A stretch of 64,000 bases of DNA from Bacteroidia bacterium (GCA_030427245.1 JAUHXA010000031.1:1-64000), one strand, 5' to 3'. Shown: positions 1 to 10,919, numbered from the stretch's first letter. Notes: a model not told the origin generated them from the sequence alone. A program made the numbers and translations.

Positions 1-331
1 CCATCAAAATCCCCATAGCCAATTGCATCGTTTCTTCTGTCAAACCAACTGCAATGTTAGCGCCCACCAAAGCTCCTAAAACGGAAGGAATGATCATCCA
101 CCAAATGCCTTCTTTGGGAATCAGCCCCTTTTTTTGGAAGGTAAACGCTGTAATAATGCTCTGAATAATCACACCAACTCTGTTCGTACCATTGGCTACG
201 GTGGGCGACAAGCCCATCATCACCAAAAGTGGTAAGGTAACTGCCGAACCGTTACCAGCTAAAGTATTGATAAATCCAGCTAAACATCCTGCTGCTATCG
301 CTAAGGGGTACATCCACCAACTAATGTCCAT
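1..331 (-). CDS. TSUP (TauE/SafE) family permease, 3' end outside window
   Basis: This is the N-terminal 110 residues of a membrane permease of the TauE/SafE (TSUP) family, which exports sulfite or other small organosulfur anions. The reading frame starts MDISWWMYPLAIAAG, then has the family's typical AGFINTLAGNGSAVTLP stretch, in which a re-entrant membrane turn is followed by an NGTNRVG motif around residues 47-53. Two to three hydrophobic segments are visible before the gene leaves the window. The start at 331 is the only ATG that precedes the first membrane segment. It is divergent from the CotH gene, with about 95 bp between the starts. The substrate cannot be told from the sequence. Confidence 0.85.
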   Translation of the reverse strand, partial: MDISWWMYPLAIAAGCLAGFINTLAGNGSAVTLPLLVMMGLSPTVANGTNRVGVIIQSIITAFTFQKKGLIPKEGIWWMIIPSVLGALVGANIAVGLTEETMQLAMGILM

Positions 332-425
332 GTTTTTAGTGTTGTTTTTGGATTGTGTTAAATTCAAAACTGTAAAACTACGGCTTTTTAGAAGAATAGA
401 TTACTTTTATGAAAACAGCCAAAAT

Positions 426-3400
426 ATGAACTATTTCTACACTTTCATAACAAGTCTATTTTTCTTAACCACTACTTATATAACAGCCCAACAAGTTCGT
501 TTGAACGAAGTTGTGTCCTCCAATTCGACTTATTTGGATGAAGATGGAGACAGCCCCGATTGGTTTGAGTTGTACAACATGGGTGAGAGTGCTGTTCATT
601 TAGAAAATTGGACTGTAACGGATGACCTGACTGAACCCGACAAATGGACTTTTCCTTCCCAAACCTTAGCTCCTGAAAACTACCTGCTTGTATGGGCATC
701 TGGAAAAGACCGTTCACTGGTTAGTACGCCTCGAACCCTGATTTCAAGAGGCGATGTGTTCAGATACAAAATACCCCATACAGCCTTGCCCAATCAATGG
801 ACAACTGTGGGTTTTGTGGATTTGACATGGGAACAAGGAGCGACAGGATTGGGCTATAGCGACAACGACGATACAACTCTTGTTCCTTCGGGAACGCAGT
901 CTATCTATTTGCGCAAAACCTTCCAGATTGACCATGCAGAAGCCATTCAGTCTTTGGTGTTGGATATAGACTACGATGATGCATTTGTAGCCTATATAAA
1001 TGGGATGGAAGTCGGTAGAGCCAATATTGAAGGAAATCCTCCTGCTTTCAACGCATCAGCAACGACTGATAGAGAGGCATTGATGTACCAAAATGGATTG
1101 CCTGACAGGTTTTTGATAGACAACCCAAACCTATTGAAGTCAGGAACAAATGTACTGAGCATTCAAGTACACAATGTATCTACCTTTTCTTCCGATATGA
1201 GCATTATTCCTTTTTTGACTGCTTTTTATAGCAGTCCTACGAATGAAGGCATCATACCTCCTCCTGTTCTTTTCTTCCATGAAAAACACTTACACACCAA
1301 CTTCAAAATATCCTCCAATGGAGAAACTCTTTATTTGTTCAATTCGGATAAAGAATTGGTAGATAGCATTTTGGTAACAAGTTTACCGCCCGATGTCTCT
1401 GTCGGAATTTCTACGGGAATAAATGGATATTCCTATTTTGACCAACCCACCCCTGCCCTCCCCAACACTACAACTGCCTATCAGGGAATCAAGGAAACTG
1501 CTATTGAATTTTCACATCTTGGTGGGGAGACCGCTCCTCTTACTTTGAGTTTGAATGGAATCTCTGAGCCTGCGGTGATTCGCTACACCTTAGATGCTAC
1601 AATTCCCAATGAAAATTCGCTGATTTACACCTCACCTATCTCCATTTCTTCTAATAGGGTAGTGAGAGCAAGGGTATTTCAACAAGGGTATATTCCTTCT
1701 GCTACCCAAAGTCATACCTATCTTGTCAATCGTTCACACGATTTGCCCATTGTTTCACTGGTAACAGAACCTCACAACTTTTTTGACGAAAACCAAGGCA
1801 TTTATGTATTGGGAAATAGTTATGAAGATGTGTATCCTTTCTTTGGAGCAAATTTCTGGGAAGACTGGGAACGCCCTGTTCACTTTTCGTTCTATGAAGC
1901 AGACGGTACATTGGGACTTGCTTTTGATGGAGGCACAAAAATTTTTGGAGGTTGGAGTAGAGCAAATGAGCAGCGCTCCTTGTCTATTTTTGCGAGAAAT
2001 CAATACGGATACGGAGAAATCAACCATCCTCTTTTTCCTTCTCTCGACTATACTCAATTTCAATCTTTTGTGCTCAGGAATGCCGGAAACGACTGGAACA
2101 ATACGATGATAAGAGATGCGATATTGACAGGTTTGATGAAAGACAGTGGTTTGGAGTATCAAGCGTATCGCCCTACTGCGGCTTATATCAATGGAGAATA
2201 TTGGGGTATTTACAATATGCGGGAAAAAATCAATGAGCATTTTTTGGCTTCCAAACACAATGTAAATCCCGATGAAGTAGATTTATTGGAATTTAATGCA
2301 CAGGTGATTCACGGAGATAACCAAGAATACCTCGAATTGATAAGTTTTGTCGCTTCTAACAATTTGGTTTCTACCGAGAATTATAAATATGTAGCCGACA
2401 GAATAGATATTGAGAACTTCATCACCTATCAAGTTGCTCAAATTTACTTCAACAATACAGATTGGCCTGGCAACAATGTTAAATATTGGAAGGCGGGAGA
2501 AGGCAAATGGAGGTGGATATTATTCGACACCGATTTTTGCTTTGGTACTTGGAATTCATCCGATTACCTCCACAATACCCTTGCCTTTGCACTCGAAAGC
2601 AATGGACCTGACTGGCCCAATCCACCTTGGTCGACTTTACTGCTTAGGAAATTGACTCAAAACATTGGCTTCCGAAATGCCTTTATCAATCATTTTGCAG
2701 ACCAACTCAATTCGAGATTTTTGCCCGATAATGTTGCAGAACACATTGATACGTTGTCAGTTCCGATTGTCTCTGAATTGCCCAATCACTTCAATCGTTG
2801 GGATGGAGATATGAATTATTGGACTTCTCAAATGTCAAATATGAAAAATTTTGCAGCCAAAAGACCCGATTGGATGAGGCAGTTCATTCGGGAAGAATTT
2901 GAGATACCTGCTACTCATGACCTTGTACTTCAAAACGAGACATTAGAGCAAGGACATATACAAGTCAATTCATTGACCATCAAAGGAAACAACTGGACGG
3001 GAGTCTACTTTGAAGATGCTCCAATACGAATAACGGCTGTTCCTCAAAAAGGTTATACTTTTTCCCACTGGACAGGGGCGAATGTTTCTAACAACGCTCA
3101 GATTTTGATTAATATGAAATCTTCCATGTCTTTGACTCCTCATTTTGAAGTGAGCGAAATCATGGAGGATATTGTTATCAACGAAATCAATTACAACTCA
3201 AATGGTGATTTTGATACAGGGGATTGGGTAGAACTTCACAATCCGACTGCTGCTTCAATTGACCTATCAAATTGGAGTTTCAAAGACAATGATGATGCCC
3301 ACGTTTTTGTCTTACCTGAAGGCACACATATCGAAAAGAATGGTTATTTGGTTCTGACCAGAGATAGGATGCGTTTCAAAGAATGGCATCCCAACATAGA

Positions 3401-3923
3401 AAATGTGATTGGAGATTTTGACTTTGGTTTGTCGAGCAATGGTGATGGAGTGCGAATCTTTGATACCGAAATGGTACTGCGTGATGAGGTGTATTATTTA
3501 CCCGATACTCCTTGGCCTACGGCTGCAAATGGCGAGGGTGCAACTTTAGAGTTGATAAATCCATTGTTTGACAATAGTTTACCCGAAAGTTGGGCAGATT
3601 TGAATGAGCATGGCAGCCCAAATGAAACAAACAATGCTGTGGTAAATATCAATGTGCCGCTTCTACTCGAAAACCTACGGTATTACCCTAATCCTTTCAC
3701 TGACAAATTACACATTGACTTTTCTCTCAAAAAAAATACATACTTCAAAGCGATTTTGTACCGAATAGATGGTTCGGTGGCTCATTCCATTTTTGAAGGG
3801 CAGCTAAATGTGGGTTCACATCAATTGAAGGCTAATTTGGAGGATTTGAGTAAAGGCGTATATGTGCTGCAATTGAAGGAAGGAGCAGCGAATGTGGTGA
3901 CATTGAAGTGGGTGAAAATATAA
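426..3923 (+). CDS. Secreted CotH-kinase protein with two lamin-tail domains and T9SS sorting domain
   Basis: A secreted protein of 1165 residues. The ATG at 426 is chosen because it opens a signal peptide (MNYFYTFITSLFFLTTTYITAQ); the frame is open further upstream, but that part overlaps the divergent permease. In order it shows a lamin-tail domain just after the signal, a chitobiase-C-terminal-like beta domain (about 445-510), a CotH kinase-like domain (about 515-880, with SLVTEPHNFF and LFDTDFCFGTWN), an InlB-B-like repeat (about 910-980), a second lamin-tail domain (VINEINYNSNGDFDTGDWVE) and a C-terminal type IX sorting domain (YYPNPFTDKLHIDF ... GVYVLQLKEG). CotH-family proteins phosphorylate surface proteins or act in spore coats; here a cell-surface or exported role is inferred. 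No partner genes are adjacent. Confidence 0.9.
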   Translation: MNYFYTFITSLFFLTTTYITAQQVRLNEVVSSNSTYLDEDGDSPDWFELYNMGESAVHLENWTVTDDLTEPDKWTFPSQTLAPENYLLVWASGKDRSLVSTPRTLISRGDVFRYKIPHTALPNQWTTVGFVDLTWEQGATGLGYSDNDDTTLVPSGTQSIYLRKTFQIDHAEAIQSLVLDIDYDDAFVAYINGMEVGRANIEGNPPAFNASATTDREALMYQNGLPDRFLIDNPNLLKSGTNVLSIQVHNVSTFSSDMSIIPFLTAFYSSPTNEGIIPPPVLFFHEKHLHTNFKISSNGETLYLFNSDKELVDSILVTSLPPDVSVGISTGINGYSYFDQPTPALPNTTTAYQGIKETAIEFSHLGGETAPLTLSLNGISEPAVIRYTLDATIPNENSLIYTSPISISSNRVVRARVFQQGYIPSATQSHTYLVNRSHDLPIVSLVTEPHNFFDENQGIYVLGNSYEDVYPFFGANFWEDWERPVHFSFYEADGTLGLAFDGGTKIFGGWSRANEQRSLSIFARNQYGYGEINHPLFPSLDYTQFQSFVLRNAGNDWNNTMIRDAILTGLMKDSGLEYQAYRPTAAYINGEYWGIYNMREKINEHFLASKHNVNPDEVDLLEFNAQVIHGDNQEYLELISFVASNNLVSTENYKYVADRIDIENFITYQVAQIYFNNTDWPGNNVKYWKAGEGKWRWILFDTDFCFGTWNSSDYLHNTLAFALESNGPDWPNPPWSTLLLRKLTQNIGFRNAFINHFADQLNSRFLPDNVAEHIDTLSVPIVSELPNHFNRWDGDMNYWTSQMSNMKNFAAKRPDWMRQFIREEFEIPATHDLVLQNETLEQGHIQVNSLTIKGNNWTGVYFEDAPIRITAVPQKGYTFSHWTGANVSNNAQILINMKSSMSLTPHFEVSEIMEDIVINEINYNSNGDFDTGDWVELHNPTAASIDLSNWSFKDNDDAHVFVLPEGTHIEKNGYLVLTRDRMRFKEWHPNIENVIGDFDFGLSSNGDGVRIFDTEMVLRDEVYYLPDTPWPTAANGEGATLELINPLFDNSLPESWADLNEHGSPNETNNAVVNINVPLLLENLRYYPNPFTDKLHIDFSLKKNTYFKAILYRIDGSVAHSIFEGQLNVGSHQLKANLEDLSKGVYVLQLKEGAANVVTLKWVKI

Positions 3924-3958
3924 GGAAACCTCAGATAGAAATATTTTGCCTAAAAGAA

Positions 3959-3993
3959 AGAACCCCCTTCATCCAAAAGACGAAGGGGGTTCT
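3959..3993. terminator. Bidirectional rho-independent terminator
   Basis: A perfect 12-bp stem (3959-3970 with 3982-3993, arms AGAACCCCCTTC and its complement) closes an 11-nt loop between two convergent genes. On the minus strand the stem is followed by a T-rich run, so it most clearly ends the groES-groEL transcript; it probably also ends the CotH transcript. Confidence 0.85.
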
Positions 3994-4056
3994 CTATATC
4001 CAAATCAAAAATTGAAAAACTTAATTCTCCATTTTCAATTATTCATTATCTATTTC

Positions 4057-5709
<1,653 letters not shown>

Positions 5710-5724
5710 TTATTTTTTATTTTT

Positions 5725-5780
5725 AAATGGTTTTATTGCTAAATGGTTAAATTATTATATGGCTGTATGGTTAGATTGCT
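5725..5780 (+). repeat. ATGGTT-type low-complexity repeat in groES-groEL spacer
   Basis: The spacer between groES and groEL holds several imperfect copies of an AAATGGTT / TATGGTTAGATTG unit. Similar wording (ATGGTTAGATTG) occurs near 45190, and an 8-bp TTGAATGG repeat occurs at 27969-27998, which suggests a genome-wide short repeat. No function is visible. Confidence 0.4.
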
Positions 5781-5840
5781 CGCTTATACAATTACAATGA
5801 GCAACAGTAAAACCATTCAACAGCATAACAATAAAACGAA

Positions 5841-6116
5841 TTAAACAACTGCAAAAATATCCGACTCACGCATGATTAGGTAGTCGTTTCCATCAACAGT
5901 CAATTCTGTACCAGCGTATTTACCATACAAAACGGTATCTCCCACTTGAACCATCATTGGCTCGTCTTTTTTACCAGGGCCAACTGCTTTGACAGTACCT
6001 TTTTGTGGTTTTTCCTTTGCAGTATCGGGAATGATGATTCCACCTTTGGTAGTTGTTTCTGCTTTTGCAGGCTCAATCACTACTCTATCAGCTAATGGCT
6101 TAATGTTTAGGCTCAT
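5841..6116 (-). CDS. groES: Co-chaperonin GroES (Cpn10)
   Basis: The 91-residue GroES subunit, whose heptamer caps the GroEL cage. It has the typical start ([18 protein letters not shown]), the mobile-loop region [17 protein letters not shown] that contacts GroEL, and the end [13 protein letters not shown]. It is the first gene of the groES-groEL operon. The upstream region 6117-6180 was checked for a CIRCE inverted repeat and for a TAnnTTTG box on the minus strand; neither was found, so its heat regulation cannot be stated from sequence. Confidence 0.97.
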   Translation of the reverse strand: MSLNIKPLADRVVIEPAKAETTTKGGIIIPDTAKEKPQKGTVKAVGPGKKDEPMMVQVGDTVLYGKYAGTELTVDGNDYLIMRESDIFAVV

Positions 6117-6388
6117 ATTCTGAATATTTTTTATTTGTGAAACTAATTTAAAATTGTTTATATCGCTTCTAACTTAGCATATTGTATGCCAAGCGGTTTT
6201 TACTGCCAAAGTTGCAGAGAGGACTGACTTTTGGAGAGAATAGAGTGTCAATTTTGCGGTATCAACCCTGTTCAAAAATTTTAATGATGATCAAAGCTCG
6301 AAAGAGCATCTTCGATTTTCTTCAATCACGCACCCAAAAACACATCAAGGTAGGATGTACTAACACAAAAGATGTCGGCTTTTTTTGA

Positions 6389-6396
6389 TAACTTTG
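6389..6396 (+). promoter_or_regulatory. Bacteroidota -7 box for rocD
   Basis: TAACTTTG matches the Bacteroidota sigma-ABfr -7 consensus TAnnTTTG and lies 42 nt before the rocD start, giving a predicted leader of about 35 nt. The upstream -33 element is not clear. Confidence 0.5.
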
Positions 6397-6437
6397 TTTG
6401 CTATAATAATAAAGTTCATTACCTAAAACAAACAATC

Positions 6438-7667
6438 ATGCAAACAACTGTTAGTAGTCAATACTTCATGGAATTGGAAGACAAGTATGGAGCGCACAAC
6501 TACCATCCTCTTCCAGTAGTATTGAGCAAAGGAGAGGGCGTATTCGTATGGGACACAGAAGGCAAAAAATATTATGATTTCCTTTCCGCTTATTCGGCAG
6601 TCAATCAAGGGCATTGCCATCCAAAAATTGTTCAAGCTTTGATGAATCAAGCTACGGAACTGACTCTTACTTCTCGTGCTTTCTACAATGATGTTTTAGG
6701 AGTTTATGAAAAGTACATTACCGACCTTTTGGGCTACGACAAAGTGTTGCCGATGAACACAGGCGTTGAAGCGGTAGAAACTGCCCTCAAATTGTGTAGA
6801 AAATGGGCGTATGAAGTCAAAGGAATTGAAGAAAATCAAGCCAAAATCATTTTCGTGGAAGGCAATTTTCATGGACGTACCATGGGCGTTATTTCGGCTT
6901 CAACTGACCCAGATAGCTATGGTGGTTATGGGCCATTGATGCCAGGCTATGAGGTGATACCCTACAATGATTTGACGGCTTTAGAAGAGGCATTGAAGCG
7001 AGAAAACGGCAATGTGGCAGGTTTTATCGTTGAACCCATTCAAGGAGAAGCGGGTGTTTTTGTTCCTTCGGATGGTTATTTGAAAGGAGCTTACGATTTG
7101 TGTAAAAAATACGGTGCATTGTTTATTGCAGATGAAGTACAGACGGGTTTGGCTCGTACAGGAAAAATGCTGTGCTGCGAACATGAAGATGTTCATCCCG
7201 ATATTTTGATTCTCGGCAAAGCTTTGTCGGGTGGTGTTTTACCCGTTTCCGCAGTGTTGGCGAATGACGAAATTATGCTTTCTATCAAACCTGGTCAGCA
7301 TGGTTCTACTTATGGCGGCAATCCTTTAGCCTGTAAGGTGGCAATTGCAGCTTTGGAGGTTTTGGTGGATGAGAAATTATCGGAAAATGCGGAATATTTA
7401 GGCGAAATATTGCGTAGAGAATTGAAGGCGATTCCCTCCAATTTGATTACCGAAGTGCGTGGAAAAGGCTTGTTGAATGCAATTGTTATCAATTCAAGTG
7501 AAGACTCGAAATTGGGCTGGGAAATTTGCCTCAAACTGCGTGACAATGGACTGCTCGCCAAACCGACTCACGGCAATAAAATTCGTTTTGCGCCTCCTTT
7601 GGTAATGACCGAAGAGCAGTTGTATGAGTGTGTGGACATTATTCGGAAGACGATATTGGAGTTTTAA
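6438..7667 (+). CDS. rocD: Ornithine--oxo-acid aminotransferase
   Basis: A 409-residue class III PLP-dependent aminotransferase that transfers the delta-amino group of ornithine to 2-oxoglutarate, yielding glutamate semialdehyde for proline or glutamate metabolism. It matches ornithine aminotransferases closely: [15 protein letters not shown] near the start, [15 protein letters not shown], the glycine-rich [24 protein letters not shown], the ADEVQTGL aspartate that binds the pyridine nitrogen, and the Schiff-base lysine in [10 protein letters not shown]. The ATG at 6438 is preferred over upstream starts because it begins at the conserved N terminus and follows the promoter box at 6389. It is a single-gene unit. 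Length is normal. Confidence 0.95.
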   Translation: MQTTVSSQYFMELEDKYGAHNYHPLPVVLSKGEGVFVWDTEGKKYYDFLSAYSAVNQGHCHPKIVQALMNQATELTLTSRAFYNDVLGVYEKYITDLLGYDKVLPMNTGVEAVETALKLCRKWAYEVKGIEENQAKIIFVEGNFHGRTMGVISASTDPDSYGGYGPLMPGYEVIPYNDLTALEEALKRENGNVAGFIVEPIQGEAGVFVPSDGYLKGAYDLCKKYGALFIADEVQTGLARTGKMLCCEHEDVHPDILILGKALSGGVLPVSAVLANDEIMLSIKPGQHGSTYGGNPLACKVAIAALEVLVDEKLSENAEYLGEILRRELKAIPSNLITEVRGKGLLNAIVINSSEDSKLGWEICLKLRDNGLLAKPTHGNKIRFAPPLVMTEEQLYECVDIIRKTILEF

Positions 7668-7785
7668 ATCGCAGATTTCGCAGAGGACACAGATATTCAC
7701 TGATATGAAAACCGAAATTCCATGCTGTTAGTGTAGCAAATAAATAATTAATATTGCTCTGCACAACTGTGTGCTTGTACGATTC

Positions 7786-7886
7786 AACCCACCCCTGCCT
7801 GCCGAGGTTTCGGCACAAGTTATCCCAAGAGGGGAGTTTCTTACGTAGTGCGATTTTTCCCCTCCTCGGAGGGGTTGGGGTGGGTT
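7786..7886. repeat. Palindromic intergenic repeat with AACCCACCCC ends
   Basis: In the 308-bp gap after rocD, a 101-bp element is bounded by inverted 10-mers (AACCCACCCC at 7786-7795 and its complement at 7877-7886). Inside it is a second hairpin, CCCCTCC / GGAGGGG (7859-7874). It is G/C-rich compared with its surroundings and looks like a REP-type dispersed palindrome. No other copy was seen in this window, and the rest of the gap holds nothing recognisable. Confidence 0.6.
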
Positions 7887-7975
7887 CCAATATATTACTT
7901 ATCAACTTGAACAAGAATATTAAAAGCTTATTTGCGGGTCTATAAGCATCTGAATTTCGGTTTCCTTTTTTGGAC

Positions 7976-8584
7976 TTATTCTATTGTCTTTTGTTCCATA
8001 GGAAGCCCCTGCGTTTCCCGATAAAAGTTTCCATTATAAACTGCCGCTGCATTTGTCATTGAGTTTTTCTGAGCACTTCCAAATACAAAGGATAGTCCGA
8101 TAGATGCGCCTAATCCTATTCCACTAATTGTCATAATCTCTCTACCATTTCTTCCCCCAAAAAGACTGGAATAAGCTCCAATAATCACTCCTGCATAGCC
8201 GATATAAATCCCTAAAACTGATACACTCTTTGCCAAAGTAGCTCGTCTGTATTTTTTGAAATAGGACATTGCCAAAGGATCATTCTCAAAATACGGTTTT
8301 AGCTTTTTACCCATTAATCCTATGCTCTCAAACTTTTCATTGGAGTCTGCTGGACGATAGTAAAACCTTGGTTGTCCAAGCAAAATATCCCTTACCCTAA
8401 TCTTTCTATTTCTTAGCGGAATTTGTTTTCTTGGAAACACTTCAATATAAGTTTGTTCTCGTTCTACCTCCTCTTTTTGTTGTTCTTCTGTTTGCTGTGT
8501 TTCTGACTCTTGTGCAACAATCACACTTGGACTTAAACAGACAAATAACAAGGATAGAATGGTGAAATATTTGAAGTAGGGCAT
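7976..8584 (-). CDS. Hypothetical secreted/membrane protein
   Basis: A 202-residue protein of unknown function. It begins with a likely signal peptide (MPYFKYFTILSLLFVCLSPSVIVAQ), followed by a Glu/Gln-rich stretch (about 25-45), a mid region with IRVRDILLGQPRFYYRP, and two hydrophobic segments around 118-138 and 150-168 (VSVLGIYIGYAGVIIGAY; ISGIGLGASIGLSFVFG). It starts 11 bp after the stop of the truncated C25-like gene and is probably co-transcribed with it. No family was recognised. Confidence 0.6.
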   Translation of the reverse strand: MPYFKYFTILSLLFVCLSPSVIVAQESETQQTEEQQKEEVEREQTYIEVFPRKQIPLRNRKIRVRDILLGQPRFYYRPADSNEKFESIGLMGKKLKPYFENDPLAMSYFKKYRRATLAKSVSVLGIYIGYAGVIIGAYSSLFGGRNGREIMTISGIGLGASIGLSFVFGSAQKNSMTNAAAVYNGNFYRETQGLPMEQKTIE

Positions 8585-8595
8585 TACTGAACTTT

Positions 8596-9351
8596 TTAGA
8601 CTGATTGATAATGATAGGTAAAGAACAGATAATAAAACGTTGGTTGTGAAGAAGTCGTTGCTTTATTTACCACTTCAAACGTGAGAATTTTATATGTCTT
8701 CATTGTTCCCCCAAGAATAATCGAACTAACAAAGCCCTCTCCTGCTTCAAAATCTGCAAAATTGTAATTTAAAGGGTGTGGCTGACCTGTCCATTCTTCA
8801 ATAATAGCTATTGAACTAATGAGAGTTGGCTTACCCACATGAAAAATATTTTTGAAAACCCTTCCCGATTCATACATAAAATACATCTCCTTCTCTGGCA
8901 ATTCTCCACTCAAATCGTTCTCCACTACTTCCACTCTTTCCCCTTCAAAGGAATCGTCCCACATCAAATAATACCCAATCGAATCGGTGAACAAACTTTG
9001 GCGGTCGGTCAGTTGCCAATCGGGATTTTGAAACAATTGGGTATCAAAACTACCATCATTTTTTTGTGCATAAAATTCGATAAAATCGTCGCTGCCAAAC
9101 GTTTCATTGGAATTGGAGGAAAGGAAAATCGGTACTTCCTCCCCTCGGCTGAACAGGTGAAAACCATCGGGATTTTTTTCTGCCAAACCCGCTTGCTGCA
9201 ATGCACTGTAAGGAATACGGTACAGTCCATCTTCTGCAATGCGAAATTTGTAATAAGTTTGGTTGTAGTCTATCCATTCATTGAAGTAGGTTTCTTGGGC
9301 AGATAGAGCGATAAAAGCGAGTAAACAGAAAGTAATTGTTAAGGATTTCAT
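8596..9351 (-). pseudogene. Truncated C25/PorU-like secreted protein (N-terminal part only)
   Basis: The 251-residue product has a signal peptide (MKSLTITFCLLAFIALSAQ) and then the pattern that opens large Bacteroidota C25 (gingipain/PorU-like) proteins: FNEWIDYNQTYYKFRIAEDG, YRIPYSALQQAGL, a GEEVPIF strand and DDFIEFYAQKNDG. Such proteins usually exceed 1000 residues; here the frame ends soon after the first beta domain and no catalytic His/Cys region exists. The last ~35 residues look unrelated to the family, as expected after a deletion fusing the 5' part to foreign sequence. The start at 9351 is chosen because it opens the signal peptide. A short, still-expressed protein cannot be excluded. 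Confidence 0.6.
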
Positions 9352-9426
9352 ATTTTTGATTTTGATGATTTTTGCTCGTTCAAACGTCATTGACTTTCGG
9401 TTTTTTATTTAGTGGTTTTGTTCCCC

Positions 9427-9462
9427 ATTCATAGCCCATGAATTAATTCATGGGCTATGAAT
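9427..9462. repeat. 36-bp perfect palindrome between divergent genes
   Basis: Two 18-nt arms (9427-9444 and 9445-9462, arm ATTCATAGCCCATGAATT) are exact inverted copies with no loop. After one mismatch, three more G-C pairs extend it to 9423-9466. It sits between divergent genes, so terminator use is unlikely; it resembles dispersed Bacteroidota palindromes or could be an operator. Confidence 0.75.
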
Positions 9463-9573
9463 AGGGTTTGTAATCAGCAAATTAAAAAAACAATAAGGCT
9501 TGAACAGGCTTTATTAATTAAGTAAACGAAAAATCAAAAAAAGGTAAATCGAAAACCAAAAATACAACAACAA

Positions 9574-10245
9574 ATGCCTCAATACATAGACCTTAGCCAC
9601 ACGATAGAAGACGGACTCGTCACCTACAAAGGGCTGCCTGCTCCAATCATTTGCGACTACTTGAGTCGAGAAGCCTCAAAGGGCGTATATGCCGATGGAG
9701 TAAGTTTTCAGATTGGTAAAATCGAGATGGTCGCCAATACGGGAACGTATATTGACGTGCCTTTTCACCGCTACGAAGACGGTAAAGATTTGTCAGAATT
9801 TGAAGTAGAAGCCTTTGCCAATTTAGAAGCGATTTGTGTTCATGCGCCTTATCAGGAAGGTTTGGCGGTGGATGTTTCATTTTTTGAAGGGCTGGAAATT
9901 GATTTCACGGGTAAGGCAGTTTTGGTGCGAACCAATTGGGCAGAGCATTGGAACACGCCACAATACTATGAAAATCATCCTTTTTTGACCGAATCTGCAG
10001 CCCTATTTTTGAAGGAAGCGGGCGTAAAACTCGTTGGTATTGATTCTCATAACATTGATGATACCCGCAGCAATGCCCGTCCTGTACACTCCATTTTATT
10101 GAAGGAGAACATCTTGATAGCCGAACACCTCTGCAATATGCAAGGTCTGCCATTGGACACGCCTTTTCGGTTTTTTGCAGTACCTCCAAAGGTGAAAGGA
10201 ATGGGGACTTTTCCTGTGAGAGCGTATGCGATTTTGGGAAATTAG
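9574..10245 (+). CDS. Cyclase-family (kynurenine formamidase-like) hydrolase
   Basis: A 223-residue member of the cyclase superfamily (PF04199), metal-dependent hydrolases that include kynurenine formamidase. It opens with the usual IDLSHTIEDGLVTYKGLP. The metal-site motif is NTGTYIDVPFH at residues 55-65: the Asp and last His of the standard HxGTHxDxPxH pattern are kept, but the first His is Asn and the second is Tyr. A later LVGIDSHNIDD segment is also typical. This variant metal site makes the substrate uncertain. It starts a plus-strand run and is followed by a pseudogene. Confidence 0.85.
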   Translation: MPQYIDLSHTIEDGLVTYKGLPAPIICDYLSREASKGVYADGVSFQIGKIEMVANTGTYIDVPFHRYEDGKDLSEFEVEAFANLEAICVHAPYQEGLAVDVSFFEGLEIDFTGKAVLVRTNWAEHWNTPQYYENHPFLTESAALFLKEAGVKLVGIDSHNIDDTRSNARPVHSILLKENILIAEHLCNMQGLPLDTPFRFFAVPPKVKGMGTFPVRAYAILGN

Positions 10246-10359
10246 GAATAGACTATGCAGAAGCTTTTTTATTCATGGATATTGAAGATTATTTTGCATT
10301 GTGGAAATGATTTTGTTAAATTAGCACGAAAATTCTCAATCATTAACAATGCTAAACCA

Positions 10360-10919
10360 ATGAACAATAAGTTTATCCCTACAATCACCTTCCTACTATT
10401 TTTCCTTTTTTCCTTCAATAGCTTCGCAGACCATGAGCCTTTGGTATGGGGCGAAATAGACGAAGCACACCTCCAAATGACCGAGTACGAAGCAGACCCC
10501 GATGCTTCTGTTTTGTACTTAGGAGATTATGCCGAAATATTTGGCGAAGATGTCGACTACAATAGCTATACGGCTTATAAATACGTGATGCGTATCAAAA
10601 TATTGACCGAAGAAGGGCGGGAAAAATACGCTTCTCAAAAAATAGGTTATTTTCATGGTTCTGACGAAGAAATCAAATACGTTGAGGCGATTTATTATTA
10701 GTCAGTACCCGTGACCATGGATTTGTGGTGAATGCGATGGAAGGAGAGGGAGCGGTTTTTCAAGTTGTCTATAGCCTGCAGCCCAATCAAGTGCAGGTAG
10801 TCAGTACTTTAGAAATCAAAAAAGTGGATTTTAGCTCGCTCGAATAACAAGCCCTCAAAACTTTCTTTGATAAGGTGGTCGAGAAACATTCAGAATTGGT
10901 AGTGTTTGCGAAGGAGTAG
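10360..10919 (+). pseudogene. DUF3857/transglutaminase-like gene, large internal deletion
   Basis: Two separate pieces of one gene are visible. Positions 10360-10701 encode a signal peptide (MNNKFIPTITFLLFFLFSF) and the N-terminal DUF3857 region (VWGEIDEAHLQMTEYEAD, then YVMRIKILTEEGREKYASQK). After the stop at 10699, frame shifts by two and 10701-10919 encode a typical C terminus (FVVNAMEGEGAVFQVVYSL, TLEIKKVDFSSLE, LKTFFDKVVEKHSEL) with one in-frame TAA at 10845-10847. Intact relatives have roughly 600-700 residues, so the DUF3857 core and transglutaminase domain have been lost. Confidence 0.8.

Noticed and set aside
192-425. In-frame extension of the CotH gene to a start at 192
   Set aside because: It overlaps the divergent permease gene and would place 78 residues before a clear signal peptide.
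6117-6190. Possible CIRCE operator upstream of groES
   Set aside because: No TTAGCACTC/GAGTGCTAA inverted repeat on either strand in this region.
6182-6388. Small plus-strand open frame before rocD
   Set aside because: No start context, composition or family resemblance; it ends inside the rocD promoter region.
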